From an uncultured Spirochaetia bacterium (GTDB taxonomy: Bacteria > Spirochaetota > Spirochaetia > CAKZLE01): DNA of 64,000 nt. The notes below the pieces were generated by a model. It had not been told where the DNA came from. It did not search any database and saw nothing but the letters and a program-made list of their open reading frames with translations. Location of the stretch: positions 1 through 64,000 of the forward strand of contig CAKZLE010000034.1 in NCBI GenBank assembly GCA_937125225.1. The letters are read 5' to 3'. Below are positions 1-8,757 of this stretch, piece after piece (position 1 is the first letter of the stretch; each line of letters opens with the position of its first letter). The position numbers and the translations under genes were made by a program.

Positions 1-77
1 TTTTGAAGATTTGGGAGGCTACCAGGCGTAATCCAAAGGAGAGATCCTTTGAATTACACAGAAAAACTTCTTGAGCC

Positions 78-1190
78 TTACTTTACTGCTCGATAGATTG
101 TATAGGCTGAATTCTTTGTGACCATGCTGGCATGGGAAAAGAGTCTATCAAGTTCCTGAATATATCCCAGGTGATTGTTCGCAACGACCCAAAACGATCC
201 TCCCTTCTTCAGCACCCGTTGGGCGTCATTGAAGAAAGAGATAGCAATTTGCTGGGTGTTAGTAAATCCCTGATGATACGGCGGATTACTCACGACCATA
301 TCAACCGAATCTTCCGGTATGTCTTGTAGGCTGTGTTGTACCAAGAATTCTGCCTGAATAGATGATTCGATATTCCTCACCCAGTTTTCCTTCGTAGATT
401 GTATTGCTAGGAAGGAGTCATCAGAGAAGATGACCTTCTTCATCGTATGGTATTTTGCTAGGGTGATCCCTATGATACCATTCCCGCAGCCTAGATCAAT
501 GATCGTATCACTGGATTCAGGCTCTGGCAGAGTCTCTAGGAGTAACTTGGTCCCTCCATCGATCTTCCCACTGGAGAAGACTCCAGGATGTGAACAGATC
601 TCTAGACCTTTATAAGTCATTGACTGGGCAGGGGGCATACCTGAGAGAACCCTCTTATCCTCTTTCGGTCCTGAGGCGAATAAGAGTCGAGCCTTCTTCT
701 TTGCTAGTGAGGTATTTACGGTGTGAAAGTACTTCTCGAAGAGTTTGATAGTCGATGTGTGGATATGCTTGCTCATCCCTGAGAGGATTATGACACCTTC
801 GGGGCTCAGCAGTCTTGAGGCTTGAGCTACTTCGTAGGCTAGTAGATCGAGACTCTTCACCATCTTTATGATGATATGATCGAAACTCCCTGATGCTTCA
901 CCTAAGTGACAGGTCGCGGGTTCTCGGAGCGAGTTCAAACGGGCATTATTGCTAATCGCCTTACGGGTGCAGGCAGAATCACTCGTAGTGAGCATGTTCT
1001 TAGCGGATAAAGTTAATGATAAGAACCCGAAAGAATCGTTATATATCAAAAGAGATGAGATATCCTGTTGCCGGCAATGCTCATACAGATACTCATCTGC
1101 TGCATCCCACGCCTGTAGAGATCGATCACTGTTCCTGGGGAATCGTTCGAACTGATACTCATGATCAGCTAGCATGATGGTCTTCTTCAT
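78..1190 (-). CDS. rlmG: 23S rRNA (guanine-N2)-methyltransferase RlmG
   Basis: 370 residues, close to the roughly 378 of E. coli RlmG, which makes m2G1835 in 23S rRNA from S-adenosylmethionine. The N-terminal half carries the degenerate methyltransferase-like domain typical of RlmG/RsmC, including QAWDAADEYL near residue 26 and HTSTIKLFEK near residue 145. The C-terminal half is the active Rossmann domain, with DLGCGNGIIG near residue 232 for SAM binding and the SNPPYHQGF catalytic motif near residue 305. The HTST and AADEYL stretches favour RlmG over RsmC. No clear Shine-Dalgarno site precedes the ATG. The gene stands alone, with a hairpin between it and the hydroxylase operon. Confidence 0.88.
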   Translation of the reverse strand: MKKTIMLADHEYQFERFPRNSDRSLQAWDAADEYLYEHCRQQDISSLLIYNDSFGFLSLTLSAKNMLTTSDSACTRKAISNNARLNSLREPATCHLGEASGSFDHIIIKMVKSLDLLAYEVAQASRLLSPEGVIILSGMSKHIHTSTIKLFEKYFHTVNTSLAKKKARLLFASGPKEDKRVLSGMPPAQSMTYKGLEICSHPGVFSSGKIDGGTKLLLETLPEPESSDTIIDLGCGNGIIGITLAKYHTMKKVIFSDDSFLAIQSTKENWVRNIESSIQAEFLVQHSLQDIPEDSVDMVVSNPPYHQGFTNTQQIAISFFNDAQRVLKKGGSFWVVANNHLGYIQELDRLFSHASMVTKNSAYTIYRAVK

Positions 1191-1242
1191 GAATCAAATA
1201 CCGCTTTTCCTTTTATAGATATGGTCATACCTATAAACATGA

Positions 1243-1283
1243 AAGGTATCGTATACCTACTTAGTAAGTTCATACGATACCTT
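1243..1283 (-). terminator. Hairpin after the molybdenum hydroxylase operon
   Basis: A 12-base perfect inverted repeat (AAGGTATCGTAT and its complement) with a 17-base loop lies just past the end of the small-subunit gene. The following bases on the minus strand, TTCATGTTT, are only moderately T-rich, so termination efficiency is uncertain. It could also shape the 5' end of rlmG transcripts. Confidence 0.5.
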
Positions 1284-1303
1284 CGATTATGTTTAATCTG
1301 ATG

Positions 1304-1807
1304 TTATCTCAGACAACCTGCGAGAGGGGAAAGTCCCTGTTCTTCTATATACTTAGCAGCAAGCTGTACTGCATCGACGATCTGTTGGTATCCGGTGCAT
1401 CTGCATAGATTACCTCTCAGTGCTTTTCTTACCTCTTCTCTTGAAGGGTTAGGATTCTTGAGAAGCAAGGTATAGGATGACATGATCATTCCTGGAGTAC
1501 AGAAGCCACACTGTACAGCACCTGCATCGATGAATGCCTGCTGTAGTGGATGAATCGTACCATCTTCATATTCCATACCTTCTACGGTGATCACCGATTT
1601 GCCAAGAGCCTTCTCAACTGTCATCTTACAGGACCTCACAGCTCTGTCATCTAAGGATATGGTACAACTACCACAGAGACCCTTCTCACAACCGTTCTTC
1701 ACACCATGGAGGAATTGATTCTCTCTGAGGAAGGTGAGTAGGGACATACTCCTCTGCTCTTCGGTGACGGTAACCGGCTTATTGTTTATTGTTATGGTAT
1801 TGCTCAT
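1304..1807 (-). CDS. Molybdenum hydroxylase 2Fe-2S subunit (xanthine dehydrogenase family)
   Basis: 167 residues, the full length for a CoxS/XdhC-type iron-sulfur subunit. A plant-ferredoxin-type N-terminal half has the NGCEKGLCGSC cluster ligands (residues about 38-48) and a further Cys near 61. The C-terminal helical half has the second cluster, QCGFCTPG near residue 99 and LRGNLCRCTGYQ near 131. It carries electrons from the Mo centre towards an FAD subunit or another acceptor. Its start overlaps the end of the large-subunit gene by 4 bases, so the two are translationally coupled. No gene for an FAD (CoxM/XdhB) subunit is adjacent. The substrate cannot be read from this subunit. Confidence 0.9.
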   Translation of the reverse strand: MSNTITINNKPVTVTEEQRSMSLLTFLRENQFLHGVKNGCEKGLCGSCTISLDDRAVRSCKMTVEKALGKSVITVEGMEYEDGTIHPLQQAFIDAGAVQCGFCTPGMIMSSYTLLLKNPNPSREEVRKALRGNLCRCTGYQQIVDAVQLAAKYIEEQGLSPLAGCLR

Positions 1808-4062
1808 GCGAGATCCTCCGGATTGATTGTTAAGGGTAATGACTTACATCTGATACCGGTAGCATTATGAACTGCATTGGCAATAGCTGGTGCTATAAGC
1901 TCTAACGCAGGCTCTCCTATGCCCTTTGCACCGGTAAGAGAATGTGGGTCATAGTTCTCCACGACTATCCCAGTCATCTCTGGGAGATCAGTGGTTCTTG
2001 GAATCTTGTATTTATCGAAATTGAGACTCGTGGTTCGGCCCTCTTCAGAGGTGACCTCTTCCATGAGAGCATAACCGACACCCTGTGTGATTCCCCCATA
2101 GATCTGTCCCAATAGCATAGCTTTGTTGATCGCCTTCCCGATATCATGTGATGCCACGATATTGAGCAGTTTGATCTTCCCTGTCTTCTTGTTCACAGAG
2201 ACTTCAGCAGCCTGACAACTATAGACATAGGTGAAATAGGCATTTCCCTGTCCGTTCGTCTCATCCCAACTGACATCAGGAGCCTGGAAGGTCCCGAAGG
2301 CATATGGGGTCACTCTCTGCAGGAACAGCTCTTTCATCGCCTCTTCCCAGGTGAGACTCTGATCATAGGTCAATCCCCAGATCTTATCTCCATGGAAGGT
2401 TACCTCTTCGGGGGTACATTTGAGTCGTTCTGCAAGATGCTTAGAAAGAAGTTCCTTGAACTGCTTAGCTGCCAAAACGATCGAACTAGATCCCATGATC
2501 GTTCCACGAGTCGCGACTGTCGATCCACTATCTGGTATATTGCTGGTAGAGGATCTTTTGTATCTGATCCTCTTGAGATTCGTTCCAAGTTCCTCTGCGA
2601 GGACCATCATCATTACTGAATCAGAACCCTGCCCATTCTCATGGATTCCGGTCTCTACGAGGATAGAACCATCATACTGTCCATTGATGATAGCTGAGCA
2701 GAAATCCATCCCCTCAGCCCCAAGACTAGCTCCACGATAGCTTATTGCCAATCCGATACCATAGAGTTCGTCACTGTCACTCTTTCCAAGTGAACACTTC
2801 TCGAATTTCTTTCGGTATCCGATCTCATGTACGGTATTGTTCATGACCTCTTCCATACTTACCGTATGGTCATCAAGGACCTGTCCTGTGACAGTTGTAC
2901 TTCCCTGTTTTACCATGTTGATACGTCGTACACCTAGTGGATGCATCTTCAGCTTCTCAGCGATCATATCAATGATCTGTTCTGTAGCGAAATTCACCTG
3001 AGGGGATCCGAATCCTCTCATTGCTCCAGTGAACAGGTTATTGGTTGCGACTCCATAGACATCTGCATGGACGTTATCAACAGCGTAGGGACCACAGCAT
3101 TGTGCTGTAGATCTCCAGGTGACCCAAGGCGTGACTGATAGATAGGCTCCAGAGTCTGCATACATCTCTGTCTTCACTGCCTTGATCAGACCTTCACTAG
3201 TCACTCCGACTTTGTAGTGGAGTTTATAGGGATGTCGTTTATAAGATTCTCTGATAGACCATTCTCGAGTATAGGTCATCTTCACTGGTCGTCTTAGGAT
3301 TCGAGCTCCTAGTGCAGCTCTTGCACAGACGATTGCGGCAGTATCATCTTTACCACCAAAACCACCACCGACTGCGATGGTGTAGACTTCTATATTTGAT
3401 AGGGGTTCTCCTAGGAGGGCCCCGGTGAATCTTCTGGTACTGAAGGGGTGCTGCATAGATCCGTAGATCTCGATCACCCCATCTGAACGTGGTACACAGA
3501 TCGCTGACTCAGGCTCCATATAACCCTGTTCGATCATCTGAGTAGTGAAGTCTTCCTCGATGATCAGTTCACACTCATCGAAGAGCGGATCTGGATTCCC
3601 GTGTCTCATCTTATGATGGACGACAATATTGGAATCACCATAACTCGGGACGGTCCTAGCATAGGGGGACAGGGCCTCTTCCATGGTCAGGACTGGTTTG
3701 ATCGGGTCTGCAGTGATCTCTACAAGAGCTGCTGCTGCAAGAGCTATCTCTCGTGTCTCTGCGACTGTGAGTGCTAACACATCACCCCAAGAACGAATGG
3801 TGTCGGTGATGAGCATCGGATAATCTTGTTCGATCTGTCCGAAGTTAGTAATTCCCGGTACATCTTTTGCGGTGAGAACTCGAATACAACCTGGTAGGGC
3901 TTCAGCTTTACTGCTGTCGATCACGACGTTCTTCGCTGCAACATAATCTGCATAGACCGGTACCATATGAAGTGTCCCTGCAAATGAGATATCATCTGCA
4001 TAGGTTGCTCTACCGGTTACTTTTGCATAGCCATCATTTCTAAATGTTTTTCCTTCTGCCAT
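1804..4062 (-). CDS. Molybdenum hydroxylase large subunit, probable xanthine dehydrogenase
   Basis: 752 residues from the chosen ATG, which has GGGAG a few bases upstream. An ATG 51 bases earlier is open but lacks a ribosome site and precedes the conserved family start NDGYAKVTGRATYADD. Family motifs for molybdopterin-cytosine dinucleotide binding are visible: GGGFGGKDD near residue 233, AMRGFGSPQ near 345 and the catalytic glutamate in GIGEPALEL near 722. The RGFG form fits purine or related heterocycle hydroxylases rather than CO dehydrogenase, which has AYRCSFR. It is divergent from an NCS2 nucleobase permease, which supports a role in purine (hypoxanthine/xanthine) oxidation. The exact substrate is inferred. 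Confidence 0.85.
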   Translation of the reverse strand: MAEGKTFRNDGYAKVTGRATYADDISFAGTLHMVPVYADYVAAKNVVIDSSKAEALPGCIRVLTAKDVPGITNFGQIEQDYPMLITDTIRSWGDVLALTVAETREIALAAAALVEITADPIKPVLTMEEALSPYARTVPSYGDSNIVVHHKMRHGNPDPLFDECELIIEEDFTTQMIEQGYMEPESAICVPRSDGVIEIYGSMQHPFSTRRFTGALLGEPLSNIEVYTIAVGGGFGGKDDTAAIVCARAALGARILRRPVKMTYTREWSIRESYKRHPYKLHYKVGVTSEGLIKAVKTEMYADSGAYLSVTPWVTWRSTAQCCGPYAVDNVHADVYGVATNNLFTGAMRGFGSPQVNFATEQIIDMIAEKLKMHPLGVRRINMVKQGSTTVTGQVLDDHTVSMEEVMNNTVHEIGYRKKFEKCSLGKSDSDELYGIGLAISYRGASLGAEGMDFCSAIINGQYDGSILVETGIHENGQGSDSVMMMVLAEELGTNLKRIRYKRSSTSNIPDSGSTVATRGTIMGSSSIVLAAKQFKELLSKHLAERLKCTPEEVTFHGDKIWGLTYDQSLTWEEAMKELFLQRVTPYAFGTFQAPDVSWDETNGQGNAYFTYVYSCQAAEVSVNKKTGKIKLLNIVASHDIGKAINKAMLLGQIYGGITQGVGYALMEEVTSEEGRTTSLNFDKYKIPRTTDLPEMTGIVVENYDPHSLTGAKGIGEPALELIAPAIANAVHNATGIRCKSLPLTINPEDLA

Positions 4063-4325
4063 AAACTCCCTCATTATTTGCAACATTTTACAACAAGTTT
4101 CGGTAAAACACAATTGCCATCTGGTGGGGAGAAAGATAAACAGCTTGAAAATCTGTGAAGTTCTTTGGGCTTGGATTGGTGACCGTGTGTTTATTTGGGG
4201 GGGGTGCTCAGACCTGTGATTGAAAAGATAAAAACTTATCTATTGCAACAATCTGAAACAAAACGCTATGGGATTCTGACATTATGTGGTAAAATCTAAA
4301 AAACAATCATATTCTGGAGGCTTCT

Positions 4326-5750
4326 ATGAGCAAACATGCTTCAATGGAAGAGGCTCGAGCTGAATTAATTTTCGAGCTTGAGGATCGACCACCGTTTGGG
4401 CAGGCACTTGTTGCTGCATTACAACACTTGGCTGCTATCTTTATTGGAATCATCACCCCTGCTATCGTGATCTCAGGTGCTTTGGGTGTTGATGCAACTA
4501 TGAAAAGTTATCTGATCTCGATGTCATTATTGGTTTCAGGTGTCGCAACCTTCATTCAGGTCAAGAAGATCGGACCCATAGGTTCAGGACTGCTCTCTAT
4601 TCAGGGAACGAGTTTTACCTTCTTGGCTACAATCATTGGTATTGGATTCTATATCAAGGGTTCGGGTGGTTCACAAGAAGAGATGATGGCCGCTATCTTC
4701 GGTACCGTCCTCGTCTGTTCTATTGTAGAGATCGTATTCAGTCGGTTCATCCCGTTCTTGAAGAAGATCATTACTCCTCTCGTAAGTGGTGTAGTAGTAC
4801 TCTTGATCGGTTTCAATCTGATCAAAGTTGGTATCACCGATGTCGGTGGTGGAGCATGGTTACTAGCGAATAAACCAGAATTCTTTGGTTCATGGGACAA
4901 TCTGATGCTTGCAGCGATCGTTCTAGTATCTATTGTCGTCTTCAATAGATCAAAGAACAAATGGCTGAGAATGGGATCGATCTTCATTGGTATGATGATC
5001 GGTTATATCGTAGCAGCGATCCTTGGAAAAGTGAATTTTGCTGCAATGGGAGATCTAGGTTTGATCACAGCTCCCATCCCATTCAAATATGGATTCTCTA
5101 TCGCATGGCCCTATGTCATCCCAATGTGTCTTCTCTATCTGATCACAACTGTAGAGACCATGGGAGACCTTACTGCAACAAGTATGATCTCTGCACAGCC
5201 TGTAGAGGGTGAATTATATCTCAAACGAATCTCTGGTGGTGTACTTGGTGATGGAATCAACTCTGCTATAGCAGGTGTGTTCAACAGTTTCCCAAATACG
5301 ACTTTCAGTCAGAACAATGGGGTAATCCAGATGACTGGTGTTGCCAGCCGATATATCGGTATGTTCATCGCCGCTCTTCTTGCGATCATCGGTCTGTTCC
5401 CAATCGTCGGTGGAGTATTTAGTGTGATCCCTAATCCGGTAATCGGTGGTGCTATGATAGTCATGGCTGGAACCATCGCTGCAAGTGGTATCAGGATCAT
5501 CGCTACAAGCACAATAGACAGACGTGGTGTTCTGATCATCGCAATCAGTCTTGGTCTTGGATTTGGTGTTGTTCTTGTACCTGCAGTGATTGGAAACTTC
5601 TCTGCATTCTTCAAGAGTATGTTCTCTAGTCCTATCACCACTGGTGGTCTGACAGCGATCTTCTTGAATATCGTACTTCCTCGTGATCTGAAATCCAGAA
5701 AGATCCCTAAGGATCCTGCAAAGGATGTAATGGGTCAGGAAGAGATCTAA
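4326..5750 (+). CDS. NCS2 family nucleobase (xanthine/uracil) permease
   Basis: 474 residues with about 12-14 hydrophobic segments, as in the UraA/XanQ nucleobase:cation symporter-2 family. Diagnostic stretches are SIQGTSFTFL in the first third, the TM8 motif ETMGDLTATS and the TM10 region PNTTFSQNNGVIQMTGVASR, where family members bind the base. The FSQN..GV.Q.TGVASR form is closer to purine (xanthine/urate) permeases than to UraA. CTGGAGG lies 5 bases before the ATG. Transcription diverges from the molybdenum hydroxylase genes over a roughly 260-base intergenic region, so import and oxidation of a purine are probably co-ordinated. A strong terminator follows. Confidence 0.9.
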   Translation: MSKHASMEEARAELIFELEDRPPFGQALVAALQHLAAIFIGIITPAIVISGALGVDATMKSYLISMSLLVSGVATFIQVKKIGPIGSGLLSIQGTSFTFLATIIGIGFYIKGSGGSQEEMMAAIFGTVLVCSIVEIVFSRFIPFLKKIITPLVSGVVVLLIGFNLIKVGITDVGGGAWLLANKPEFFGSWDNLMLAAIVLVSIVVFNRSKNKWLRMGSIFIGMMIGYIVAAILGKVNFAAMGDLGLITAPIPFKYGFSIAWPYVIPMCLLYLITTVETMGDLTATSMISAQPVEGELYLKRISGGVLGDGINSAIAGVFNSFPNTTFSQNNGVIQMTGVASRYIGMFIAALLAIIGLFPIVGGVFSVIPNPVIGGAMIVMAGTIAASGIRIIATSTIDRRGVLIIAISLGLGFGVVLVPAVIGNFSAFFKSMFSSPITTGGLTAIFLNIVLPRDLKSRKIPKDPAKDVMGQEEI

Positions 5751-5773
5751 GAAACGAACTGATCTAAATACAG

Positions 5774-5807
5774 ACAGGCTACTGCATTGCAGTAGCCTGT
5801 TTTCTTA
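5774..5807 (+). terminator. Intrinsic terminator of the NCS2 permease gene
   Basis: Perfect 12-bp stem ACAGGCTACTGC / GCAGTAGCCTGT around an ATT loop, followed by TTTTCTT. It lies 23 bases after the permease stop codon. Confidence 0.9.
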
Positions 5808-5950
5808 TTACAGCCTTTCAAGGGTTTTCCGTCCCTCGAGGGCCGAAGAGAAACGAGCTTTTCTCGGTTTGTATTAAAAAGAGTCTTTTGAATTCTTATT
5901 CATAGTAGATCTGAAATATAGGGTTACCAACTCTATTTTTCCAGGAATCT

Positions 5951-6865
5951 CTATAGGATGGTACCCGGTCGTATCTTCAAGGCATTGAGAGCTCCACACT
6001 CCTGACCCTTATGTACGGCCTCTCCGACAGTCCCACCTTTGAGGATGATAGAGATCAGACCTGAGGTGAAGGCATCTCCTGAGCCGATGGTGTTCAACGG
6101 TACGATGCGCTTCACCGGTGATTGCCTGATCTCCTCATGTTCTACGAAGAGGGTGGGAAGGGCCCCATGAGTCAGAACACAGGTGGAGCCATACTCATGA
6201 TATAGCTCTAGCATCTTCTCTTTGATCTGTGAGGCTATTTGTTCATCATCTTCGTGTTCTTTTACCGTAAGACCTGGAAGGAACGTTGAGGCGAATTCTG
6301 TGAAGTTTGGATTGATATAATCGGGTCTGTATCGCATACAATCCAATAGGGTCTTCCCCCTGATATCGAGGACGACACATTTACCGGCAGCTTTTGCCTC
6401 TTTGACCATCTGGGGGTAGATATCGTCTGTATACCCGGGGGATAGGGATCCTGCGATAGTCAGGATGGTTATCTCAGGTAGGAGCTCTCTGAACTTTGCC
6501 ATTACCTTTTGCTGAGCGTCTTCAGCTACCCTTTGAGCCTCTTCGACTATCTCTGTGGTGGTATGCGCTTCACTATTGATGATCGAGTAGCAGGTTCTTA
6601 CTGTAGTCTTCGTATCTATAGATGCTATGGGTATGTGATCTCTTGCGTTCATATCAAGGTAATCTTTTGCATATGCTCCTCCCACGTGGGTGAGATGTAT
6701 GGCTGAGATACCGAGTTGGGTAAGGATCCTGGCCGTATTGAGGCCTTTACCGGCTACATCATAATAATATTCTGAGCTTCTATTAACCTCATTCTCCCAT
6801 AAGCGTGGGACGACGAAGGTTCGTTGGAAGGTGGGATTGAGACAGACAGCAAGGACTTCATGCAT
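5951..6865 (-). CDS. PfkB-family sugar kinase (1-phosphofructokinase/LacC-like)
   Basis: 304 residues, standard for the ribokinase/PfkB fold. The N-terminus LAVCLNPTFQRTF followed by GKGLNTARILTQLG matches the LacC/FruK branch (family form LNPAxD...GGKGxNVAxxL). The C-terminal signature NTIGSGDAFTSG near residue 257 carries the catalytic Asp. The common GAGD is GSGD here. It phosphorylates a sugar or sugar phosphate with ATP. The substrate is unclear because no PTS or transporter gene is adjacent. AAGGAG lies 6 bases before the ATG. It appears to be transcribed alone or after the deaminase gene. Confidence 0.8.
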   Translation of the reverse strand: MHEVLAVCLNPTFQRTFVVPRLWENEVNRSSEYYYDVAGKGLNTARILTQLGISAIHLTHVGGAYAKDYLDMNARDHIPIASIDTKTTVRTCYSIINSEAHTTTEIVEEAQRVAEDAQQKVMAKFRELLPEITILTIAGSLSPGYTDDIYPQMVKEAKAAGKCVVLDIRGKTLLDCMRYRPDYINPNFTEFASTFLPGLTVKEHEDDEQIASQIKEKMLELYHEYGSTCVLTHGALPTLFVEHEEIRQSPVKRIVPLNTIGSGDAFTSGLISIILKGGTVGEAVHKGQECGALNALKIRPGTIL

Positions 6866-6931
6866 AAGAGACTCCTTATGAAACGGTGTTGGTCTCTATG
6901 GTATCATAAGGTGGATCAGATGTCAGGTATC

Positions 6932-7432
6932 CTAATCGTCTACACTCAGGTCGAGTGTGATATGGGAATCCTTCAAGACGAGCTGTCTAAGAATCACTCC
7001 TGACTGGGAGAACATCCTCTTTGAGGCCCGTACGATATCCGTATCAGCATATTTGTCTGAAAGATAGACGACCTCTCTGATACCTGACTGAATGATCGCC
7101 TTCGCACATTCATTACAGGGAAAGAGGGCTACATAGATCGAGCACCCCTGAAGGTCTCGAGAGATACTGTTAAGGATAGCATTAAGCTCCGCATGGCAGA
7201 CGTAGGGGTATTTTGTATCAAGGAATTCTCCTTCCCGGTCCCAGGGAAGTTCGTCATCATCACATCCTATAGGGAAACCGTTATAACCGGTACCGACGAT
7301 CTTCTTATACCTGTTCACGATACAAGCCCCGACCTGAGTAGAGGGATCCTTACTTCTCTTTGAGGAGAGTATTGCCACTCCCATGAAATATTCATCCCAA
7401 CCGATATAGTCTGATCTCTTTGATATGCTCAT
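6932..7432 (-). CDS. dCMP deaminase (ComEB-like)
   Basis: 166 residues from the ATG preceded by AGGAGG 6 bases away. A longer reading with 18 extra residues has no ribosome site. The zinc-dependent cytidine/deoxycytidylate deaminase signature is present: [10 protein letters not shown], with the His ligand and catalytic Glu, then PCNECAKAI with the two Cys ligands. [14 protein letters not shown] near the N-terminus is the usual dCMP deaminase beginning. It converts dCMP to dUMP for thymidylate synthesis. It sits downstream of the oad operon terminator, so it should have its own promoter. Confidence 0.88.
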   Translation of the reverse strand: MSISKRSDYIGWDEYFMGVAILSSKRSKDPSTQVGACIVNRYKKIVGTGYNGFPIGCDDDELPWDREGEFLDTKYPYVCHAELNAILNSISRDLQGCSIYVALFPCNECAKAIIQSGIREVVYLSDKYADTDIVRASKRMFSQSGVILRQLVLKDSHITLDLSVDD

Positions 7433-7488
7433 GATCGCCTCCTGTGATGTGTAGAAAGAATAGCATGTGAGTGTAGCTGTAGACAAAT

Positions 7489-7530
7489 AAAAAAAGAAGC
7501 TATCATGACTTTTACATCATAATAGCTTCT
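7489..7530 (-). terminator. Intrinsic terminator of oadGAB
   Basis: On the minus strand a 13-base stem GAAGCTATTATGA / TCATGATAGCTTC, with one mismatch, is followed by TTTTTTTATTTG. It lies about 57 bases after the oadB stop codon. Confidence 0.9.
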
Positions 7531-7586
7531 ATTCTATATGAATCTGCCAGTCTCAAAGAGTCCCGACAGAGAGGTGCATACTTCTG

Positions 7587-8747
7587 TTAGCCGGCGATGA
7601 CCGGTACGATAGCAAGTAATACACCAGCTGCTACTGCAGAGCCTAGGACTCCAGCTACGTTAGGTCCCATAGCATGCATGAGCAGGAAGTTGTGTGGATT
7701 CTCTTCCTGACCAACCTTGTTAGCTACACGAGCTGCCATTGGTACAGCAGAAACTCCTGCTGCCCCGATAAGCGGGTTGATAGGATGTTTCTTTGAGATC
7801 TTATTCATCAATTTAGCGAGTAATACACCGGTTGCTGTTCCGATAGAGAAAGCAACGAGTCCTAGTGCGAGGATCCCAAGTGTCTCAGCTTTGAGGAACT
7901 TGTCTGCCTGCATCTTAGAACCTACCGATAGACCTAGGAAGATCGTTACGATATTCATCAATGAATTCTGCATAGTATCAGAGAGTCGGTTGACTACACC
8001 ACACTCTTTTGCGAGGTTTCCGAACATCAGAGCACCGATCAGCGGTGTTGCTGATGGGAGGAGGATGATACAGACTGTAAGTACAGCGATAGGGAAGATG
8101 ATCTTCTCTAACTGTGTTACGTGTCTGAGCTGTTCCATCTTGATCTGACGCTCTTCTTTAGTGGTGAGTGCACGCATGATCGGTGGCTGGATGATAGGTA
8201 CTAAAGCCATATATGAATAGGCAGCTACCGCTATCGGACCCAATAGGTCCGGAGCTAAGCGGCTCGTCACATAGATAGCTGTAGGTCCATCAGCACCTCC
8301 GATGATACCGATCGAGGCTGCATCAAAGAGATTGAAGTCGATAAAGGAGGTTCCGCTCAGTGCGAGAGCTCCTAATAGTGCACAGAAAATACCGAACTGA
8401 GCCGCAGCACCAAGGATCAAAGTCTTTGGATTAGCGATAAGCGGACCGAAGTCTGTCATAGCTCCGACACCCATGAAGATCAAGAGTGGGAATAATCCCG
8501 TCTCGACACCCATGTGATAGAGGAGTCCTATGAAACCATTGACTTCATAGTTCGCGATCTCAGCTAATGGAATATTAGCGAGGATGGCACCGAATCCGAT
8601 TGGAACAAGCAACAGTGGTTCGAACCCCTTCTTGATTGCAAGAAAGAGCAGAACGAAACCGACTATGATCATTACGATCTGGCCGACTTCCATGTTCATG
8701 ACACCGGTGGACATCCAGAATTGTTTTAGGGCATATCCTAGATTCAT
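7587..8747 (-). CDS. oadB: Oxaloacetate decarboxylase beta subunit (Na+ pump)
   Basis: 386 residues, highly hydrophobic with about 9-11 membrane segments, typical of OadB/MmdB/GcdB. Conserved stretches include [50 protein letters not shown] and the C-terminal [18 protein letters not shown]. The aspartate in GGADGP and the following residues belong to the Na+ site in characterised family members. It decarboxylates carboxybiotin on OadA and exports Na+. Its AAGGAG site overlaps the end of oadA 10 bases upstream, so the two are translationally coupled. Last gene of oadG-oadA-oadB. Confidence 0.93.
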   Translation of the reverse strand: MNLGYALKQFWMSTGVMNMEVGQIVMIIVGFVLLFLAIKKGFEPLLLVPIGFGAILANIPLAEIANYEVNGFIGLLYHMGVETGLFPLLIFMGVGAMTDFGPLIANPKTLILGAAAQFGIFCALLGALALSGTSFIDFNLFDAASIGIIGGADGPTAIYVTSRLAPDLLGPIAVAAYSYMALVPIIQPPIMRALTTKEERQIKMEQLRHVTQLEKIIFPIAVLTVCIILLPSATPLIGALMFGNLAKECGVVNRLSDTMQNSLMNIVTIFLGLSVGSKMQADKFLKAETLGILALGLVAFSIGTATGVLLAKLMNKISKKHPINPLIGAAGVSAVPMAARVANKVGQEENPHNFLLMHAMGPNVAGVLGSAVAAGVLLAIVPVIAG

Positions 8748-8757
8748 ATAATCTCCT

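Noticed and set aside
2392-2740. Open frames opposite the molybdenum hydroxylase large subunit
   Set aside because: They are antisense shadows of a conserved enzyme and have no ribosome sites.
4114-4325. Possible purine riboswitch before the NCS2 permease
   Set aside because: I see neither the conserved purine-aptamer loops nor a terminator in this interval.
5816-5880. Imperfect hairpin around CCGAAGAGAAA / TTTTCTCGG
   Set aside because: The stem is bulged and lacks a T-run on either strand, so it is not a convincing terminator for the PfkB gene.
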